Assembly: GCA_026168455.1 (NCBI GenBank)
Contig: CM047425.1
Location: 27,273,058 to 27,337,057 of the forward strand
Reading direction: 5' to 3'
DNA: 64,000 nt
DNA from: Theocolax elegans
Lineage: Eukaryota > Arthropoda > Insecta > Hymenoptera > Cerocephalidae
Position numbers and translations under genes: made by a program. Shown here one piece after another: positions 1 to 12,851 of this stretch. Every line of letters starts with the position of its first letter. The stretch's first letter is position 1. A model generated the notes under the pieces. The model worked only from the letters and a program-made list of their open reading frames with translations. It ran no database searches and was not told where the DNA came from.

Positions 1-453
1 TATGTATTTATTAGAAACAAAAGGTTATTTAAGGAATGCCTTTGTTTATAATAATTAAAATAAATATATGGGCTCTGTAACTAAAGGGAAAAATAAATTG
101 GATATAATTATGGATTAAAACGCAAATTTTGAAAGAGGGTGCAAATTACGAATTACGGGAGAAATGGAAGAAATAGGTTTTTATTTATATACCGCTAAAA
201 TATTATAAATAATTCTTTAGAACTAATACAAAAATTTATTTAATTAAGAAGAAAGTTTTATTACTCTAAAAGTATAAAATATTAATGACATATTGAACTT
301 TTGGCGATGACTTCAATAAATTAATTTTAGGAGGTAAAGTTCTATTTAGATCCGTTTAAAATAATCTAAAATTTTAATAGGTTTTTACTAAATACTACAA
401 TTAAGTATATACACTTTACTATTTTTGGTAAGTTAATTGTTCATTACCATACA
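1..453 (+). repeat. Helitron-derived fragment (RPA exons 4-5 region)
   Basis: This matches, with scattered differences, the sequence at 2664-3120 and 62066-62530, and in reverse complement 55050-55460 and 39412-39762. It corresponds to the last two exons of the RPA-like gene of the large Helitron, including the stretch encoding RGCKLRI and the terminal LFRSV-stop. In-frame stops and a frameshift show it is a pseudogene. It is cut on the right by the palindromic MITE at 456. Confidence 0.75.
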
Positions 454-455
454 TA

Positions 456-1450
456 TGGGGTATTCCACGTGAAGTGGTCCGATCAAAATTTTAAAATGCA
501 CCAAATTTTGGGTACACATTGCAAATGTTTTTCAGAATACAGAAAAAAATTTTTAGGTACTGGTTTTTAATAGCTCAAAAGTTATTCTAACCTCAAAAAG
601 TGAACTTTTTCCAGTTTTTTTCAACACCAGCTGGGTTCATCGCTATTTACTCCAAAATCTATCAACTTTTACTATACAACATTATATGTAACATTCGTTG
701 CTAATTATGTGTAGAATTTATTCTTCTGGATTAGAATTTCTAATCTCAAGGTCAATATTACTTAAATTACATGTCAATATTCAACTTAAAAAAAGTGTAA
801 GTGCGCCACTGATTCTTTTATCCAAAAGTCTAAAAGAAAGCTTGGAGCAATATATTTCATATGGTCTGTAGCATTTTTATGGCCTTCAATTCTCTAAAAA
901 GTTATGATAATTTAAAGAAACACCAAATTTTTTTAAAAATTTAAATGGGAAATACCATGTTAATTTTTGTGAATTTTTTGTCTTTCTTTAAATTATCATA
1001 GCTTTTTACAGAATTGAAGGCCATAAAAATGCTACAGACCATTTGAAAGGTATTGCTCCAAGATTTCTTTTAGACTTTTGGATAAAAAAATCAATTGTGG
1101 CGAACTTACACTTTTTTTAAGTTGAATATTGACATGTAGTTTATGTAACATTGACCTTAAGATTAGAAATTCTAACCCAGAAGGATAAATTCTACACATA
1201 ATTAGCAACGAATGTTACATATAATGTTGTATAGTAAAAGTTGATAGATTTTGAGTTAAATAGCGATAAACCCAGCTGATGTTGAAAAAAACTGGAAAAA
1301 GTTCACTTTTTGAGGTAATAATAACTTTTGAGCTAATAAATTCCAGCACCTAAAAATTTTTTTCTGTATTCTGAAAAACATTTGTAATGTGTACTCAAAA
1401 TTTGGTGCATTTTAAAATTTTGATCGGACCACTTCACGTGGAATACCCCA
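456..1450. mobile_element. Palindromic MITE, about 995 bp
   Basis: The two halves (about 456-922 and 984-1450) are near-perfect inverted repeats around a short AT-rich centre. The ends read TGGGGTATTCCACGTG and its reverse complement, and TA flanks both sides, consistent with a TA target duplication. No coding capacity is visible. Such long-armed non-autonomous elements depend on a transposase from elsewhere. It sits in the Helitron fragment that starts the window. Confidence 0.85.
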
Positions 1451-1474
1451 TATATATATTATATATATTACACC

Positions 1475-1995
1475 TTTGGTGTAAGTTATGTCCTAAAATA
1501 CGTGAAAATTAGTGATTTTATGAGGTTTATGAGGCATAACTTACAACAGCGGTCTTGGCCAATAAACTAATCCAAGCCATTCGAAAGATCGCGGAAAATG
1601 TGAACTTTTGAGAGGTGTTAGATTAAAATCGATTATGGTGTGATAGCCTTTTTTTATATTCAATATGTCCGGGTGTTCTATCTCTTCGAGATTTTAAAAT
1701 TAAGAAATGTAACCAGGGTAGATAAGTTCTAAAGATTAATTTAAACAAAAGTTGTTTGTAATGTTTTTTCATAAAAATCAACTGATTTTGAGATAAATGT
1801 CTTTAAAAATAGAAATTTTTCTAAAAAATTGAAAAATTTCCACTTTTTATGTTCAAATAATTCTTACGCAAATTATTTTTAACACTTAAATTTTTTTTGT
1901 ATGTTCTGGAAGATGTTTCCAGCCTGTTCTCAAACTTTGGAGTGATTTAAAATTTTCATCGTACCACTTGACGTGAAATAGACCATATATATGTA
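1475..1995. repeat. Partial copy of a related MITE family
   Basis: The right edge (about 1920-1990) resembles the terminus of the palindromic MITE to its left: a CACGTCAAGTGGTACGATGA-type end followed by ATTTTAAAT and CACTCCAAA. Pieces recur at 61190-61250 (same orientation) and 56037-56265 (reverse complement of about 1650-1890). There is no ORF. I did not find a matching left inverted repeat, so this is probably one arm of an incomplete copy. Confidence 0.6.
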
Positions 1996-1999
1996 TGTA

Positions 2000-3435
2000 T
2001 ATGTATGTATGTATGTGGGTGTGTATGCGTGCGGCGGAATATTTATATAATATATATATATTTTAAAATTACTTTTTCAAGAATACATAATATATGTATT
2101 TTTTCCGTGCGCAAAAAAAAAGTTGTGAACATAACTTGAAAGAATGTGTATTTGTTTACTCATTCTTGATAAAACTCATAAAATTTTTAAACGTATACTC
2201 AATAATAATAACGGATCTAAAATTCAATAGAATGCTTTAAATACAGATGCAAAATTGTTTGAAGATGAAATAAATATTAATCAAGTATAACATACACTTT
2301 TCCAAATATCTATATGATATATACAATGGGTTAAAAATTAAATATATTAATTCTTGCATTTTTAAGATAATTCTATTATAAACAGTATAGGCAAAAGAAA
2401 ATTCAAATTTTAACAGTGGCAATATAAAATACGAATTACATTTGAATAGATTTTCAAAAACTATTAATTTAGGAGCATTTAATTTAAATATTTTTTAAAT
2501 TAATATTTCAAAATTGTATGGATATATAAGTGTGTAGATAATTTATATTTATATAACACAATATTTTAAATATACCTCCGTCGCTGATTAGTCCTGGCAG
2601 CATAAATAGAGCGACGTTAAATAACATAAAAAAAAAAAAAAAAAACAATATTTTAAATAAACAAGTATGTATTTATTAGAAACAAAAGGATATTTAAGGA
2701 AATGAATTTGTTTATAATAATCAAAATAAATATTTGGGCTCTGCATAATAAAAATAAATTGGATATAATTATGGATTAAAACGCAAATTTTGAAAGAGGG
2801 TGCAAATTACGAATCACCGGAGAAATGGAAGAAACAGGTTTTTATTTATATAGCGCTAAAATTTTATAAATAATTCTTTAAAACTAATACAAAAATTAAT
2901 TTAATTAAGAAGAAAGTTTTATTACTCTAAAAGTACAAAATATTAATGACATAGAACTTTTGGCGATGATCATTCGTCATTAAATAAATTAATTTTAGGA
3001 GGTGAATTTCTATTTATAACCGTTTAAAATAATCCAAAATTTTAATAAGTTGTTAACTAAAATACTACAATTTAGTAAGTATATGTACTTTACTATTTTT
3101 GGGAAGTTAATTTTTCATTAACATTTTTAATTATTAAAATATAAATTTAAGCTTTATAAGAATTCATATAGTTTAAAATTTACAGTTAACATTTAATATG
3201 TCTCTATTTTTTTTATTATTTTTATTCTGATTTCATTACACTAAATTTTGGTAAAAACTTTTATTTATTAATTATAATCGTATTTAAAAAAAAATTTAAT
3301 TTTTGGTATAAATTCCAATGCACTATAACAGTACCTCCAAGGTGTTGTGTGAATCTGTTTAATGTCTAAGGTGTCTATAGTAGCAAAAAATAATACAATT
3401 TAAAACATTATTTTAAATAAATTAATTTCATAAAA
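2000..3435 (+). repeat. Helitron-derived fragment carrying RPA pseudogene
   Basis: From about 2140 this follows the 3' part of the large Helitron: the end of RPA exon 2 (GSKIQ, stop, then DAKLFEDEININQ), exon 3 with FNSGNIKYELHL near 2400, then exons 4-5 at 2664-3040. It then enters the 3' non-coding segment that also occurs at 54715-55000. The terminal hairpin found in other copies is missing. A microsatellite (2000-2060) joins it to the MITE arm exactly as at 61260-61320, so this copy and the one at 61190-62698 share a composite ancestor. Confidence 0.75.
2573..2644 (+). mobile_element. 5'-truncated SINE with 15-bp target-site duplication
   Basis: The segment running from CCTCCGTCGCTGATTAG to GAGCGACGTTAAATAA and a poly-A tail matches the 3' end of the tRNA-derived SINE at 19890-20098. 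It is flanked by a perfect 15-bp duplication ACAATATTTTAAATA at 2558-2572 and 2645-2659. The unoccupied form of the site is preserved near 62040 in the sister Helitron copy, which confirms a clean retroposition event. Confidence 0.9.
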
Positions 3436-3697
3436 ATCGAAGAATTTGCCAAATTTCTTGCCGCTATATTGGGTCCGCCATCTTGAAATGGTAAAAACTA
3501 CGCCGTATGTACAATGTTGATAAACATTCATCATAAAACATTGTTTATGGAATAATATCGAAATATCAAAAAATTTTCTCCTATATATATTACCATCTTG
3601 GATGCTGCCATCTTGAATTTGGAAAAACCTCGAGGTAAGAGTTTAAAACAAAAAATCTTGTCTTTCAAAATTTGGAACTTTCAGTTAAATAAATAAA
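3436..3697. other. Unassigned AT-rich spacer
   Basis: I see no ORF, RNA gene or recognised repeat between the end of the Helitron fragment and the gypsy LTR. Confidence 0.5.
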
Positions 3698-4524
3698 TAT
3701 AACGCGAGCGGGTCGAGTGCCGCTGTTTTCAGGCTGTATCGGTACAAATCGGCTGTATGGTGATGATGTACGGTAAGTTGTACGGTGTGAGTTTCAGGTA
3801 CGAACTCACCCGCCGCCGCATCGCTGCTCGGGGCCGATTCACCCCTCTCCTCGACGACGTCAACCTCGGTGACCGATAGCCTCTCCGTCTACAGCTACAG
3901 GTAAATACTTTGTCGTGGGGATTACGCAAGTATGCGTATTTATTTTATATACTGTGAAAGAGGTCATATATATACGTTGTTTACGTATGACAACCTAACC
4001 TCATTCTGCTCTATACTGTTCCTTGTACAGCTGTAGTATTTATATACAGCTGTACATGCATTGCCTTCTCTTTGTCTTCTGCCTATGGCTATTTATCCTC
4101 TTCCTTGCTCCTTACCCTCTTACTGCGTACTTGTTCTTATTAAGTATCTCTTTTACAGCTGTATCTTGCTTGGCGTTGGAGGTTCTTCAGCTTCCTGCCT
4201 GGATACCACCTCATCGTCTTGACTGCTATACTGTGAGGCTTCGGAGGGTCCTGGAGGCTTCCTGGTGATCGCCTCCCTTTGAGTATCCGGCTTGCAGTGT
4301 CAGATTCGGAGGAGCCCACCTGATAATCTGAGCTCGCTCAAGGTCCTCATCGCCAGGGCCACCTTAGTATTTGTGTGCCGTGCTTGGGAAGCGGTATTTA
4401 GTATGTGAGGGTAGGCAGGGCTTATTTACTGTGCGGGTAGGTGTAGGGAATTATATATGGGTGGGTAGGTGTTCGTTATGGGTTCGATAGCTCGCTTTTG
4501 ACATGTGCAAAGCACATTGTCACA
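3698..4524 (-). repeat. gypsy-1 3' LTR, shortened
   Basis: It matches 17400-18291 almost throughout. The minus-strand start TGTGACAATGTGC is identical in both LTRs. Compared with the 5' LTR, this copy lacks about 645 bp near the far end (only TATAACG, resembling the expected TGTAACG, remains) and about 95 bp after position 3768. The unequal lengths point to deletions after insertion or a recombined element. Confidence 0.85.
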
Positions 4525-4540
4525 ACTCCCCCCCACCAAA
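4525..4540 (-). promoter_or_regulatory. gypsy-1 polypurine tract
   Basis: Immediately upstream of the 3' LTR on the minus strand is the purine run GGTGGGGGGGAG. This is the expected plus-strand primer site for reverse transcription. Confidence 0.85.
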
Positions 4541-5299
4541 CCGAAATTACGCGGAAGTCGTAATTTCAATAAAATGATAACAGTAATGCTAAGTAAAAAA
4601 AAAATATAACAAATGCTGCTAATTACTATTTTGCTTGAAATTTTCTATGCTTATATAATGCTAAAGTTGGTGGGGGTAATTAGGCTTGCTTACTTAATAA
4701 ATATCCAAATAGCCGGTGCTATCGGTACGGGGTATAAGTGTATAGTCTCCTCGACTAGCTGCTTGGCTGGAAATCTGTGTATGTATGCACGCTGTATTGT
4801 ATATCACTAATTTAGCTGCTTTTAAATAAAATATAATTAATATTAATATGACGACGACTGGCCCCAATACATAAAATATAACATTATAATATAGAATATT
4901 CGCATTTGTTTGAGAGCTCTATTCCTACTCGCGATACTCTCATACCTCATACTTACATGATGGCAATCATACTCATACTGTTATACAAATTAATATATAT
5001 ATATAAATTCAGGGAATAAAGAAAAATAATAAAAGTAATAAACATGAAATAATATAACGTAAGAAAAAAAATTAATAAGGTGTGGTGAATTATTACCTTC
5101 TGCTGCTTGTGAGTTCCTCGTTTTGAACTCTTCTTGTTGCAGTTACCGTTTCATTGAACAATTACATATAATTTAAATTATCTGCTTATTTGCTCTGCTT
5201 TATAATCACCGCCCTTATTTGTTTGGGAAAATTGCAAAAGTAACACTTAAACTTTGACTTATCAATGTAACGGGGAAAAGGGAAAAAGAAAAAAAAAAT
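4541..5299 (-). other. gypsy-1 3' untranslated segment
   Basis: This lies between the pol stop and the polypurine tract. It is AT-rich. Short open frames show no recognisable motif, and no env domain, signal peptide or fusion motif is visible. Confidence 0.6.
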
Positions 5300-8200
5300 T
5301 TATTTGATCTTTCTGGTTCTACCTCGTTTTCGAGGTGGGTTATTGCTACTCGGGTTGTTTTGCTGTATATTTTGTGCTATTGGGCGCTGCGAAGGGGAAG
5401 AATGAATTTTAGGTGGGATAACGTTTCTAGGAGGGATATAACGCTTAAGATCATTTACGTAGACTTTGACCCTTCGCTTAGTATCTTCGTCTTCAACAAT
5501 ACAATAATTTGCTGATACAACTTCTATTACTCTCGCGGGGCCTATGTTTATTGGTGCCATTTTTGCTGTAAAGTGATTATCTTTTGACGACAATACCCTA
5601 TTGCGTCGACAAACTCGATCGCCAACTTGGTATTGTATCAGTCTACGTCCTTTATTATAGTGTCTAGCTTGTCTAGCCACTACTGTGTCTATATGTCTTC
5701 TAACAAGATCATATATTGCTGGAAGTCTATGTAATCTTTCGATCCATGCTGCTGTATTTGGTGCTGGAGGGGGGTCTGAGGACTCTAAGTGCTTTCGTAT
5801 AAGGGCTGTTGGTATCGGGTTTCTGCCAAAATTTAGGAATGCTGGACTGTATTTAGTTGTAGAGTGGACGACTGTATTGAGAGCGAAGCAGAACTCTCCT
5901 AAATGTCGATCCCACTCCCGATGATCTTCCTCAATGAAGCTGTTTATCATCGGTTTTAAGTTTCTATTTACCCTTTCTATAGGGTTAGCTTGTGCAAAAT
6001 AGGGCGGAATTAATGACTGTATAATTCCGTACTGCTGTAATTTCTCTGCAACTTGGCGATTTGCAAATTCTGTCCCATTGTCCGAAATTAGGTATTTGGG
6101 ACTACCCCATCGGTTAATGACTAACTAATCGAACGCTTGGAGTACGCTTTTTGCGTCGGCTCGTCTTAACGCTTGCATTTCGAAATAACGAGTAAATAAG
6201 TCCTCAAAGACAATTATGTACCTGAAACCTTGCTTTGATGGTGGTTTCGGTCCCATTATGTCGACTGCTACTACTGTCCAAGGTCCATCTATGTTCCTGC
6301 CTTCCATTATTCTTGCTGGAGCCTGCTGATTGCTTTTATGAGCTTGACACTCTTGACAAGTTCTCACGTAATTGCAGGTATAGTATATACCTGGCCAGTA
6401 GTAGTAGGTGGCTAACCTTGCATACGTTTTGTCATTTCCCAAATGACCTGCTTGCGGGGTGTAGTGCGCTTCATAGACAGCTTTCTCTCTATCAGCTGCT
6501 GGCAGAATTAGCTTCCAAGCATCTAGGTCGGGGACTAATGGGTCAACGAGGGGATTGGGTCGGTGTGCGTATAAAAGGTTGTCTTTTATACATAAATCAG
6601 GGTATTTTTGGGGAGATTTTATTACTGCTTGGATCTTCATTTGGTACCAAGGATCGCTTGTATTAATTGTGGCTGTAGCTGCTAATGCTGTATCTTCATA
6701 TGCTCTTGAAAGTGCGTCAGGTACCTTATGATATGCTCCTTTCCTGTGCACAAATTTAAATTTATAATTTTGCAGGATTGTGTTCCATCGAGCCAATCTG
6801 CCTGTCGGATCCTTAATGTTATGGAGCCAGAGAAGGCTGTGGTGGTCTGTTACCATGGTAAATTCTTCACCTTGAAGGTAACCTTTGAGTCTTTCAATAG
6901 ACCACAATATTGCCAAACACTCCTTCTCTGTCACCGTATAATTACGTTCCGCTTTACTCAGTGTATGGCTAACGTAATATATAGGGTGTTCTTCACCATT
7001 TATTTGCTGGGTAAGCACACCGGCTATAGCATAGTCGCTAGCATCGGTTTGGAGGGTAAAGGGGAGGGAAAAATCGGGGCGGGCTAAAACAGGGGCTTGG
7101 GTAAGGGCTAGCTTCATTTTCTCGAATGCATCCTGCTGTTCCTGATGCCATTGCCATCTGACATCCTTTCGCGTTAAATAGTTTAACGGTGCTATGTATT
7201 CGGCTAATTTCCCGATAAACCTTGAATACCAACCAATTAAGCCAGTAAAGCGTCTGAGTTGCTTTAAATTGGTTGGGGCTGGATACTCTAGTATCGGTCG
7301 TATCTTATCTATATTTGTCTTGAGGCCATCCTCATTAACAATGTATCCTAGATAAGTTACTTCCGCGCAACAGAATTCGGACTTTTCTCTGTTTATTTGC
7401 AAGTTTACCTTTTTGAGGGCGGCCAGTACTCTTCTTAACCATTTTAGGTGTTCCTCGAAGGTTTTGGCTGTAATGATAATATCGTTCAGATATGCGAATA
7501 CGTTTGGCTCCCATTCTGGCTTTATGAGCTTGTCCATCATTTTCTGGAAAATTGCAGGTGCATTCGATAGGCCGTAGGGGACTCGGGTAAACTGAAATAA
7601 TCCTTTACCGGGAAGTGAAAAGGCTGTAATTTCGCGGCTTTCTGGTGCTAGAGGGACTTGGTGGTAAGCTTGCGATAAATCAAGCTTACTAATGTAACGA
7701 CTTTCTCTCAGCTGATCGAGAATGTCGTCCATATTCCGCATGGGGTACGCTATTTTCTTGGTTACAGCTTTAACCTGCCGGAAATCTATGCAAAAGCGGT
7801 ATTTTCCGTTTGCTTTCGGGACTATAATTGGGCAGCTGCACCACGGGCTTTCTGAAGGTTCTATTATACCTCCCTTTAGCATTCTGTCAATTTCCTCGTA
7901 TCCAGCCTTCAGCATCCTCGGCGAATAACGACGGTTTCGTTGACGAATAGGTTCGGCACCTTGCACATCGATTTTATGGGAATCTAGGTTAGTTACACCT
8001 AGCGTTCTTGGTGTTGGGGGAATCATCTCATTGAATAGCTGCTGTAATCCCCTTTCTTGTTCTGCTGTAGCTCGTTTCAATCTTCCTATGTTTGCTAGGG
8101 CAGGTAAGCAACTAGGGTCTTTGCCATAAGGGTAAAAATGATGAATGATACCTTTATCAGTCCACCACGTATCATTTTCATAGCATATATTCATGTTCGC

Positions 8201-8580
8201 TTTACGTTTAAAGTCGATACCTAATATGCAGTCATAATGCAAGCCGTCTGCTACTTGGAAAGGCATTATAATGGTTTCACCATCTATTTCCATGGTTACA
8301 TCTATTATACCTTGTATTGGTACTGCTGTACCATCTGCTACTTTAACGGCTGAATTGCTGGATTGTCTCAATTTATGCTGTAATATTCTACTCATTCCTC
8401 GCCCAATGAATGAGTGTACTGACCCATCGTCAATTAAAGCTGTAAGTTTCTGTCCGTTTAACTCTATGTTAAAGAAGTGACGTGGATCGATGCCGGGTAT
8501 TTGCTGTATTAGGGAATTATTTGCTGCTACATGGGAGGGTATTGACCCTTTTGGGTGTTTGGGTGAGAAAATACGGGTCT
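5300..8580 (-). pseudogene. pol: gypsy-1 pol: protease, RT, RNase H, integrase
   Basis: One reading frame runs from upstream of 8395 to 5300. The protease region has DDGS near 8430, where DTG or DSG is usual, and a later ILGID. RT shows PYGLSNAPAIFQ, but the catalytic box is YLND instead of YLDD, so the first catalytic Asp is lost. RNase H has TDAS, EKECLA and TDHHSL. Integrase has an H-H-C-C zinc finger (HLGNDKTY ... CQEC), the first Asp in AVDIMGP, then DNGTEF and the ERVNRN glutamate. A single in-frame amber stop at 6125-6127 splits integrase, and the remainder continues in the same frame to a chromodomain-like tail. Relative to gag the frame is shifted, as is common in gypsy elements. The copy is inactive through both the stop and the active-site change. 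Confidence 0.92.
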
Positions 8581-9329
8581 CTATTTTCTCTGGCTGTAGT
8601 TTCCCTGGCTTCTGTTTTTATTGCAGCGGCAGTTTGCGTAATTTGTGCCTTGAGTACCGCAATTACGAGAGGTAGCAGGTTCTGGACATTCTGCTATCCA
8701 ATGCCCAAGTTTATTACACCTATAGCAAGGCCCTTTGAATTTCCTCGGGTGAATTGGCTTTTGCTCTACGTAATTTGGCGTGCTAAATTTATTTGGCTTG
8801 AATCCCTGCTTTTTCGGTGATTCAGCCCTTTGCTCATTTCTTTGTGTTCGCTGCCAATAACTGCTGGATTTATTATTCTTTACAGCTTCGCTGTATTGCT
8901 GCTTCGACTCTTGCTTAATGGGTGCTGTATATTTTCTTGCTGCTTGAGGGCTGTTTGGCTTCCATGGGTACTGGTGCTGTATTTTCTTTTGTGGGTTGGT
9001 GGCTATGGGTGCTATAGACTTGGGGGGTACTACAATATCTTCGCTCGGCTCTGAGGAAACTGCTGCTAATTTACGGGTTTTCGTTTGCATAGGATCAACA
9101 TATGCGTACTTCGCTAAGCCGTAATTTTGAATGACTGGTGGAGGTTTGTAAGTGTCGTCCATCAAACGTCTTGCTTCCTCCTTTTTACCAAGTCGCTGCA
9201 GCTGTATGAAGTTATCGAAATGGTGTCTTTCGATTTTTGTTCTGTAGCTAGGGTGCAGGTTCCGATACACTCTATCCAACTGTTCGGATTGAGGTATTGT
9301 TGGCTTAACCTGGTCTAGCGTGCCTCTTA
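8581..9329 (-). pseudogene. gag: gypsy-1 gag, C-terminal part with zinc knuckle
   Basis: This encodes the end of the capsid region (SEQLDRVYRNLHPSYRTKI) and a basic nucleocapsid with one CCHC zinc knuckle, CYRCNKLGHWIAEC, near 8690-8730. It ends in a stop at 8581, and pol continues in another frame. The apparent initiator Met lies inside the MITE terminus, so this ORF is not a real start: it is the downstream half of a gag gene cut by the MITE at 9330-10013. Confidence 0.85.
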
Positions 9330-10013
9330 ACTTACAAGGGAAGTACATGACCTCCGGGAAACGGATCTCATCCTAACTTTGGTATGTCTTTTATAATATA
9401 AAAATATGAAGAAAGCCAAGTTATCTCTTGCCAATGGCCACTTTTACGGAAGTTATTCGACATCCAATAATAATAGCAGTAAAAATTACTTCCAATTCGG
9501 TAGCTTATAACTCGGAAACAAATAAAGATAAACAATCGAACCAAAAACCAGAAGAAAGTTGAGTTCAAGTAGATATGGTTTGAAAAAAAGAAGCTCAAAT
9601 TGCTTAATTTGAAGCAAAGTTATGAAGAAAATAAAAAATTGAAGAAATTTTAACCAAAATTTAATATGAAAAATTTATTGTTTCTTTTGGCCTAATAATC
9701 TTCAATTTCTTATTTTCTTCATAACTTTGCTTCAAATTAAGCAATTTGAGCTTCTTTTTTTTCAAACCATATCTACTTGAACTCAACTTTTTTCTAGTTT
9801 TTGTTTGATTGTTTATCTTTATTTGTTTCCGAGTTATAAGCGACCGAATTGGAAGTAATTTTTACTGCTATTATTATTGGATGTCGAATAACTTCCGTAA
9901 AAGTGGCCATTGGCAAGAGATAACTTGGCTTTCTTCATATTTTTATATTATAAAAGACATACCAAAGTTAGGATGAGATCCGTTTCCCGGAGGTCATGTA
10001 CTTCCCTTGTTAG
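9330..10013. mobile_element. Long-TIR MITE inserted in gypsy-1 gag
   Basis: Both ends carry the inverted repeat ACTTACAAGGGAAGTACATG, with near-complete inverted symmetry inward to the centre (arms about 300 bp). It separates the gag codons for EDISTYL (upstream) from LRGTLDQ (downstream). The same family is present at 32114-32309 and 63711-64000. No ORF is convincing, and I found no clear target duplication. Confidence 0.85.
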
Positions 10014-11657
10014 TGAGGTATGTGGAAATATCCTCATTAGGTCCTTGCGTCCTATTTTCAATAGCTTGTCTAAGCTGGCTTTGCGTTTCCTCCGTCCCAT
10101 ATTGTAGTCTTAGCGCATCTACAAAGTCTAGGTAGTCTTTCCAGCTGCTTTTCTCTGAGTCGAGAGACCATAACTTTCTCTACATTCCTCAAGATTTGAT
10201 AAGAATGTCTCCGGATCATTCTTTTTCGCTCCTTTGAATTGGATATGGTGGCGTGAGAATATCTGTGCTGTCCTTTTCTTACTTATAAAGGTAGCATCTT
10301 CTAAGCTTGTTTCATACGAACGTCTGTACCTGAATGCTGGGTTAAACGTACTTTGCTGTGGCTGTATGTGAGGGTTATTTGATATAGAGTACGTTTCGTT
10401 GTTCTCCTGCTGCACTGGCGAACTGCTATGCTGTCTATTTTGCTGAGTGCTGTGTATTTCTATTAATTTGCTGTATAATTGCTGCATTTGCTGTATTTGC
10501 TGCTCCAATCGTCTAAATTGTTCATCGCATTTATTTTCAAGCTCTTTGTCCTTATTTTGTGTCTTTTCTTTTGGGACGTTGGGTTCTGTAACTCCATCGT
10601 CTTCCCAATGGACACACTGTACATTCCTATGTACATTGCTAAACTGTGTGCTGCTTCTGGGGTTATGTCTATTTTCTTGTGCCTGGCTTACTCTTTTTTA
10701 TTGGGTCGCTATTTCGGGTTCTGTATTGCTGTGCGGTGGCGTATTTGCTCGGCTTACTGTTCTTGGTACGAGTGAAATAGGGGAAAAAGGGCTTGTGCTT
10801 ATTGGACGAAAAGCTGAGGGTTGGATAGTTTGTGTTGATCTAGGTCGGGTATCTGTATAAATATTGGTACTGTATGTGGTAACTGGAGCTGTATATTGGG
10901 TAAACGGGTTATCTATGAGGTTTGGGTTTGTGGGAGATGAATGGGCTAATGTGTGGATGGGATAATAGGAGGTCCAATTTATGCTCAACTATGTTGCCGT
11001 TAAGCTTGGTACTGTATGCGTTAATTCCATCATCGAATTATCGCATACTGGTGACGGTGGACTCAATCTATATGCTGTAGGTTGTGCTTGAGGGCGATTA
11101 GCTGCGCTGCTTATCCTTAAATTTTCAATATTTAATCGCTGCATATTTTCTCTCTGGTTGCTGTTTTCCCTTACAGCCGATTGCATTTTTAATCCGCATT
11201 CCATTTCCGGTAATGACAACAAATTCTCATTACTTATGGAGATTGGATCTCGGTACTGTCCTCTTGATTGACCGGTTGACAATTGAATATAAAGCATTCG
11301 TTTTGCTTTACTACTTCTTGCTGGAGCTGTATCTATAGCGATAGTGGGGATATTTCCTCTTTCTGAATGCGTTAGGGACAAATCTGTTTCAATGGTTGGG
11401 TTATCCTCGTCTACTGCTGCATTCCAGTCAGCAGACGATGGTCCGAAATTACGTCTAATTTCGTACCTAGCTAACCTATCTCTAATAATTTTGCTATCTG
11501 CGTCTATGTTTATTCCAACTTTGCTCGCGTATACCGTGATTCTACCATCACTGGTATTATTAATACTGCGTCGTATTACACCGGCACCTACTTCCGGCTG
11601 TAACACCGATAAGTCTTCTCCTAAAATTAAATCATGGTCATCACCGTTGTGAGACAT
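10014..11657 (-). pseudogene. gag: gypsy-1 gag, N-terminal and central part
   Basis: Starting at the ATG at 11657, one frame runs to about 10150 with two in-frame stops (TAG at 10989-10991, TAA at 10698-10700). The middle is rich in Ser, Thr, Pro and Gln, with a Gln-rich stretch near 10480-10508. The later part (FSRHHIQFKGAKKND, then FLSNLEECRESYG) resembles the start of a gypsy capsid. A frameshift near 10130-10150 precedes YLDFVDAL and EDISTYL, after which the MITE interrupts. This is a decayed gag. The long low-complexity N-terminus is unusual for the group. Confidence 0.75.
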
Positions 11658-12851
11658 TTTGAATTAATTTATTGTTGCTTATTTTCTCTTAATAATTAAA
11701 TAAATATTATTATTGATAGCTCTTATTAGCTCGATTGCCGTGAAATTTCTTAGCTCTTGTTTAATTATAACAAAATTAAATTAAACACACTAAGCAAAAA
11801 TCAAAAAAAATACCAATGAAAAAAAAAACAATTTTCAAGCTAAGCTAATTAAATTAGATTCACTTTCACTAAGCAATCCACAAACAGCAAAAAAAATAAA
11901 AAAGCTTGCCTTATTATCAGCTGGGCAGTACGGAAATAAATACAGCGGAAAATATATGTATATATGTATTGGTTGTCAATTATTATATTATATCTTATAC
12001 AGCTTATTATTCTGGGAAATTAATATATACAGCATTTATTTACACACCAAAATTCATTAAATATTTAATGTTATTAGTATTAAAATTAACAAATATTGGG
12101 GTATATGTGCAAGGGACGTGCAAATTATGCTTATATAAATAAATATAAACTGGGTTAGGCAGGCAGCAAACAACAATAAACAAAAATTATGCAGTATTAT
12201 TTTTATAATAACTATTATTATGGGGAGCAATGAGGGAGAAATTAAATTTTTGTTGCAATGGGTACAGCAGGTCAAGCAAAATTGATTATTATTATTTATT
12301 AAGCTAACAATAAATAAAACTAGCGAAATCTTCTTCTTCTTTGGTTAGGTTGGCACCAATATTTGTACGGCCATCAACACTAGCGAAATGTGTGATTTAG
12401 TTCAATAAGCATTAATTGTATATAAGCAAAACGAAAAACACAATTTAATCAAACGTGATAATAGCAAGGGAATATTCAATAGTGTTAATATGTATTATAT
12501 ACATATATAAGCCAATGGAAATTAATATGCTTAAAAAAAAAAATTAATTATAAATTATGCTTCAAGCAGCTTGAGTTATAATTATTACTATAAAATGCTA
12601 ATTGGTTATATGTATTATAATTTAAAGAAAAATAATAAAAATTATATTCTCTTATAGAAGCACTTAAACAAAATTATTAATACTTCGTTAATGTATGGGT
12701 TAGAAGGAGAGGGAAAATGAATTATATTTATATTTAATATACATAATATTGATCAGCATACCCAAAAAGAAACAACTAATATAACGAGCGCACAAAATTT
12801 TTAATTTAATTTTGCTATTATTCTTCCCCTCAGGTATAATATCTATACACG

